Origin: Paenibacillus sp. FSL H7-0331 | GTDB taxonomy: Bacteria > Bacillota > Bacilli > Paenibacillales > NBRC-103111 | Direction of reading: 5' to 3' | DNA length: 64,000 nucleotides | NCBI RefSeq assembly: GCF_001956045.1 | Contig: NZ_MRTH01000036.1 | Coordinates: forward strand, 21,991 to 85,990 | Shown: one piece after another, positions 62,429-64,000 of the stretch | Position numbering within the stretch: position 1 is the stretch's first letter | How the letters are laid out: every line of letters starts with the position of its first letter | The notes under the pieces: generated by a model | What the model saw: the letters and a program-made list of their open reading frames with translations, nothing else | The model's database searches: none | What the model was told of the DNA's origin: nothing | Position numbers and translations under genes: made by a program

Positions 62429-64000
62429 TTATTCTTTCTCTACTAGCTCAATCCATTCATTATATTCGACCTGCAATTTTTCATATTCCGACTTCAGTTC
62501 CTCCAGCTCTCTGAACACAAGCTCTGCACGTTCTCTATGCTCGTCATATTGATTTTGCAGGGCTAGCTGTTCCCTGGATTGCTCGTCGTATTGTTCCTGA
62601 AGCTCATTATATAACTCGACTTGCAGCCGGAGCTCTTCCTGCTGGCTAGCAAAATGGCGATTAGTCTGCTCAGTCTGAGCCGAAAATTCCTCTGAAAGGT
62701 GCTGCCAATGCTGGCTTTGCTGCTCCAACTCGGCAATACGCGATTGCTGCTCCAGATATGATTCTTCAAGCTTCTGCTGCTGTTCGAGCTGCTGTTGATA
62801 ATGTTTTTCAAGCTCAGCCATCTGCTGCCTGCCTTTTTGGAGATCTGCTTCAAGCGCTGCTGCAGCCTCAGCTCTACCCCGAAGCTGTTCTTGAAGAGCA
62901 ATACCGCGTTCCTCCAATTGCACCATAGCCTCACGACTGCTAACATTTTCATCCTTGAGTCGCTCTTTCAAAGCTGCGACCTGTTCTTCAAGCTCGTTGT
63001 ATAGCTCTTCATGCAGCTCCAGTTCTTCTTTCTGTTCAGCCGCTGACTTACGTTGTTCATTCAACTGCTCAGTTAATTCTTCACACCGCTGCTCCCATTG
63101 GCCTGCACGCTCTTCCAGCTGCTGCTGATTAGCCTGCTGCTCGTTGAATTGCTTCTTCAAGCTGTGCTGTTCAATTTGAAGCTGCTCCATTCGCTGCTGA
63201 TACTCCGCAATTTGCTGAGACCGTTGCTGTTCAAGTTCGCTTTGCTCTGCTTCAAATTTGGCTTGCAGCTCACGCTGCGCTTGTATGTAGTGCTTCTGCT
63301 GCTCGATCAGCGCTTGGGCTTCAAGTGCCTCTAGTTCCGCTTCACGCTCTCTGAGTGCTTGTGCTTTCTGCGCCTCCAACTCTGCTTCACGTTCTTGGAG
63401 TACTGCTTCGTGCCACTCCTGCTGCTCACGCAGTGCTTGCGCTTTCTGTGCCTCAAGCTCGGCTTCACGCTCTCTTAGTGCCTGTTCTTTCTGCGCTTCC
63501 AGCTCCGCTTCACGTTCTTTCAGTGCCTGCGCTTTCTGCGCTTCCAGCTCGGCCTCTCGCTTACTCAACGCCTGCAATTTCTGCGCTTCCAGCTCGGCCT
63601 CACGCTCTCGAATCGCTACAACGCTTTGCTCTTCTCGCTCTTGCAGCACCGCTTCGTGCCACTCCTGCTGCTCACGCAGCGCTTGCGTTTTCTGTGCCTC
63701 CAGCTCCGCTTCACGCTCTATCAGCGCCTGCACTTTCTGCGCTTCTAGCTCCGCCTCACGCTCTCGAATCGCTACAGCGCTTTGCTCTTCTCGCTCTTGC
63801 AGCACCGCTTCGTGCCACTCCTGCTGCTCTCTCAGCGCTACCGCTTTCTGCGCTTCCAGTTCCGCCTCACGTTCACGAATCGCTACAGCGCTTTGCTCTT
63901 CTCGCTCTTGCAGCACCGTCTCATGCCACTCCTGCTGCTCACGCAGCGCTTGAGATTTCTGTGCCTCCAGCTCCGCTTCACGCTCTCTCAGCGCCTGTGC
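62429..64000 (-). CDS. Long coiled-coil repeat protein, 5' end outside the window
   Basis: At least 523 residues, almost free of Pro and Gly, extremely rich in Glu, Gln, Ala, Leu and Arg. The N-terminal half of the visible part is a tandem array of 15-residue units like EAELEAQKAQALRER, interrupted by 22-residue variants with QEWHEAVLQER and EQSAVAIRER. The C-terminal half (about 250 residues to the stop) is a conventional heptad coiled coil. A GTG at 63916 could be read as start, but the frame is open through the window edge with the repeat unbroken, so the real start lies beyond 64000. It precedes cvpA in the mutS2 neighbourhood. Function unknown; a structural or cell-division role (zapA is often near) is only a guess. 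Confidence 0.8.
   Translation of the reverse strand, partial: AQALREREAELEAQKSQALREQQEWHETVLQEREEQSAVAIREREAELEAQKAVALREQQEWHEAVLQEREEQSAVAIREREAELEAQKVQALIEREAELEAQKTQALREQQEWHEAVLQEREEQSVVAIREREAELEAQKLQALSKREAELEAQKAQALKEREAELEAQKEQALREREAELEAQKAQALREQQEWHEAVLQEREAELEAQKAQALREREAELEALEAQALIEQQKHYIQAQRELQAKFEAEQSELEQQRSQQIAEYQQRMEQLQIEQHSLKKQFNEQQANQQQLEERAGQWEQRCEELTEQLNEQRKSAAEQKEELELHEELYNELEEQVAALKERLKDENVSSREAMVQLEERGIALQEQLRGRAEAAAALEADLQKGRQQMAELEKHYQQQLEQQQKLEESYLEQQSRIAELEQQSQHWQHLSEEFSAQTEQTNRHFASQQEELRLQVELYNELQEQYDEQSREQLALQNQYDEHRERAELVFRELEELKSEYEKLQVEYNEWIELVEKE
63270..64000 (-). repeat. 45-bp coding tandem repeat in the coiled-coil gene
   Basis: The 15-residue peptide repeat is mirrored in the DNA as imperfect 45-bp units (plus strand phrase CGCTTCCAGCTC... 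with CTTTCTGC), with longer inserts. High identity between units suggests expansion by slippage or recombination. Confidence 0.75.

Noticed and set aside
63270..64000. CRISPR or satellite array suggested by the regular DNA repeat at the right end
   Set aside because: The repeats are in one open frame with conserved peptide units and no unique spacers; they encode a coiled coil.

Overview
The window reads as the chromosome of a low-GC Gram-positive bacterium of the Paenibacillus type. The evidence is strong AGGAGG ribosome sites with frequent TTG and GTG starts, LplA/LplB/LplC-type sugar transport loci paired with membrane-bound AraC regulators, a Spo0E-like phosphatase, MutS2, a SAM-I (S-box) riboswitch and a cobalamin riboswitch. 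No rRNA, tRNA, insertion sequence, prophage or CRISPR array was seen.

Layout. 0-4.5 kb: S-box-controlled metA-metI, then CorA behind a long 5' leader, then a UspA protein. 4.5-13.3 kb: an HRDC protein, then a pectin-oligomer locus read leftward (AraC-type membrane regulator, two permeases, solute-binding lipoprotein, oligogalacturonate lyase). 13.3-24.2 kb: small hydrophilic protein, ilvD, DUF3055 protein, KdgF-like cupin, FhuF-like protein behind a Fur-like box, AraC regulator, two Gfo/Idh oxidoreductases, an aminotransferase, an M50 protease, an ArsC-like protein and a PilZ protein. 24.2-35.7 kb: one long leftward corrinoid cluster under a B12 riboswitch (btuF, btuC, btuD, cobT, cobU, cbiB, cobS, a CobD-CobQ fusion, PduO-type adenosyltransferase, rluA). 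35.7-42.2 kb: lipoprotein, unknown protein plus UbiA prenyltransferase, Spo0E-like protein, alaR-alaT, a decayed GNAT, cysteine synthase and a frameshifted DinB remnant. 42.2-54.4 kb: a second Lpl-type locus with a 1,700-residue secreted multidomain protein and an alpha/beta hydrolase. 54.6-58.1 kb: MFS transporter and a pspA-DUF350-27-residue peptide-zinc ribbon operon behind a SigW-like promoter. 58.1-64 kb: mutS2, a YvlD-like membrane protein, a stand-alone CuA-type lipoprotein, cvpA and a coiled-coil protein with 15-residue repeats that runs off the window.

How the genes work together. Ogl splits unsaturated oligogalacturonides imported by the adjacent transporter, and the KdgF-like cupin 9 kb away would linearise the product. 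The B12 cluster imports corrinoids and completes the nucleotide loop; no corrin-ring genes are present here. The PspA operon and the YvlD-like protein point to envelope-stress defence.

The signal I find most intriguing is not a gene. It is a short inverted repeat, AGTTTTCTnnGAAAACT, placed 2-4 nt upstream of the Shine-Dalgarno of four unrelated genes. It is often preceded by a GCTTACGAAG-like box, and at two loci it is tandemly repeated with a period of about 40 bp.
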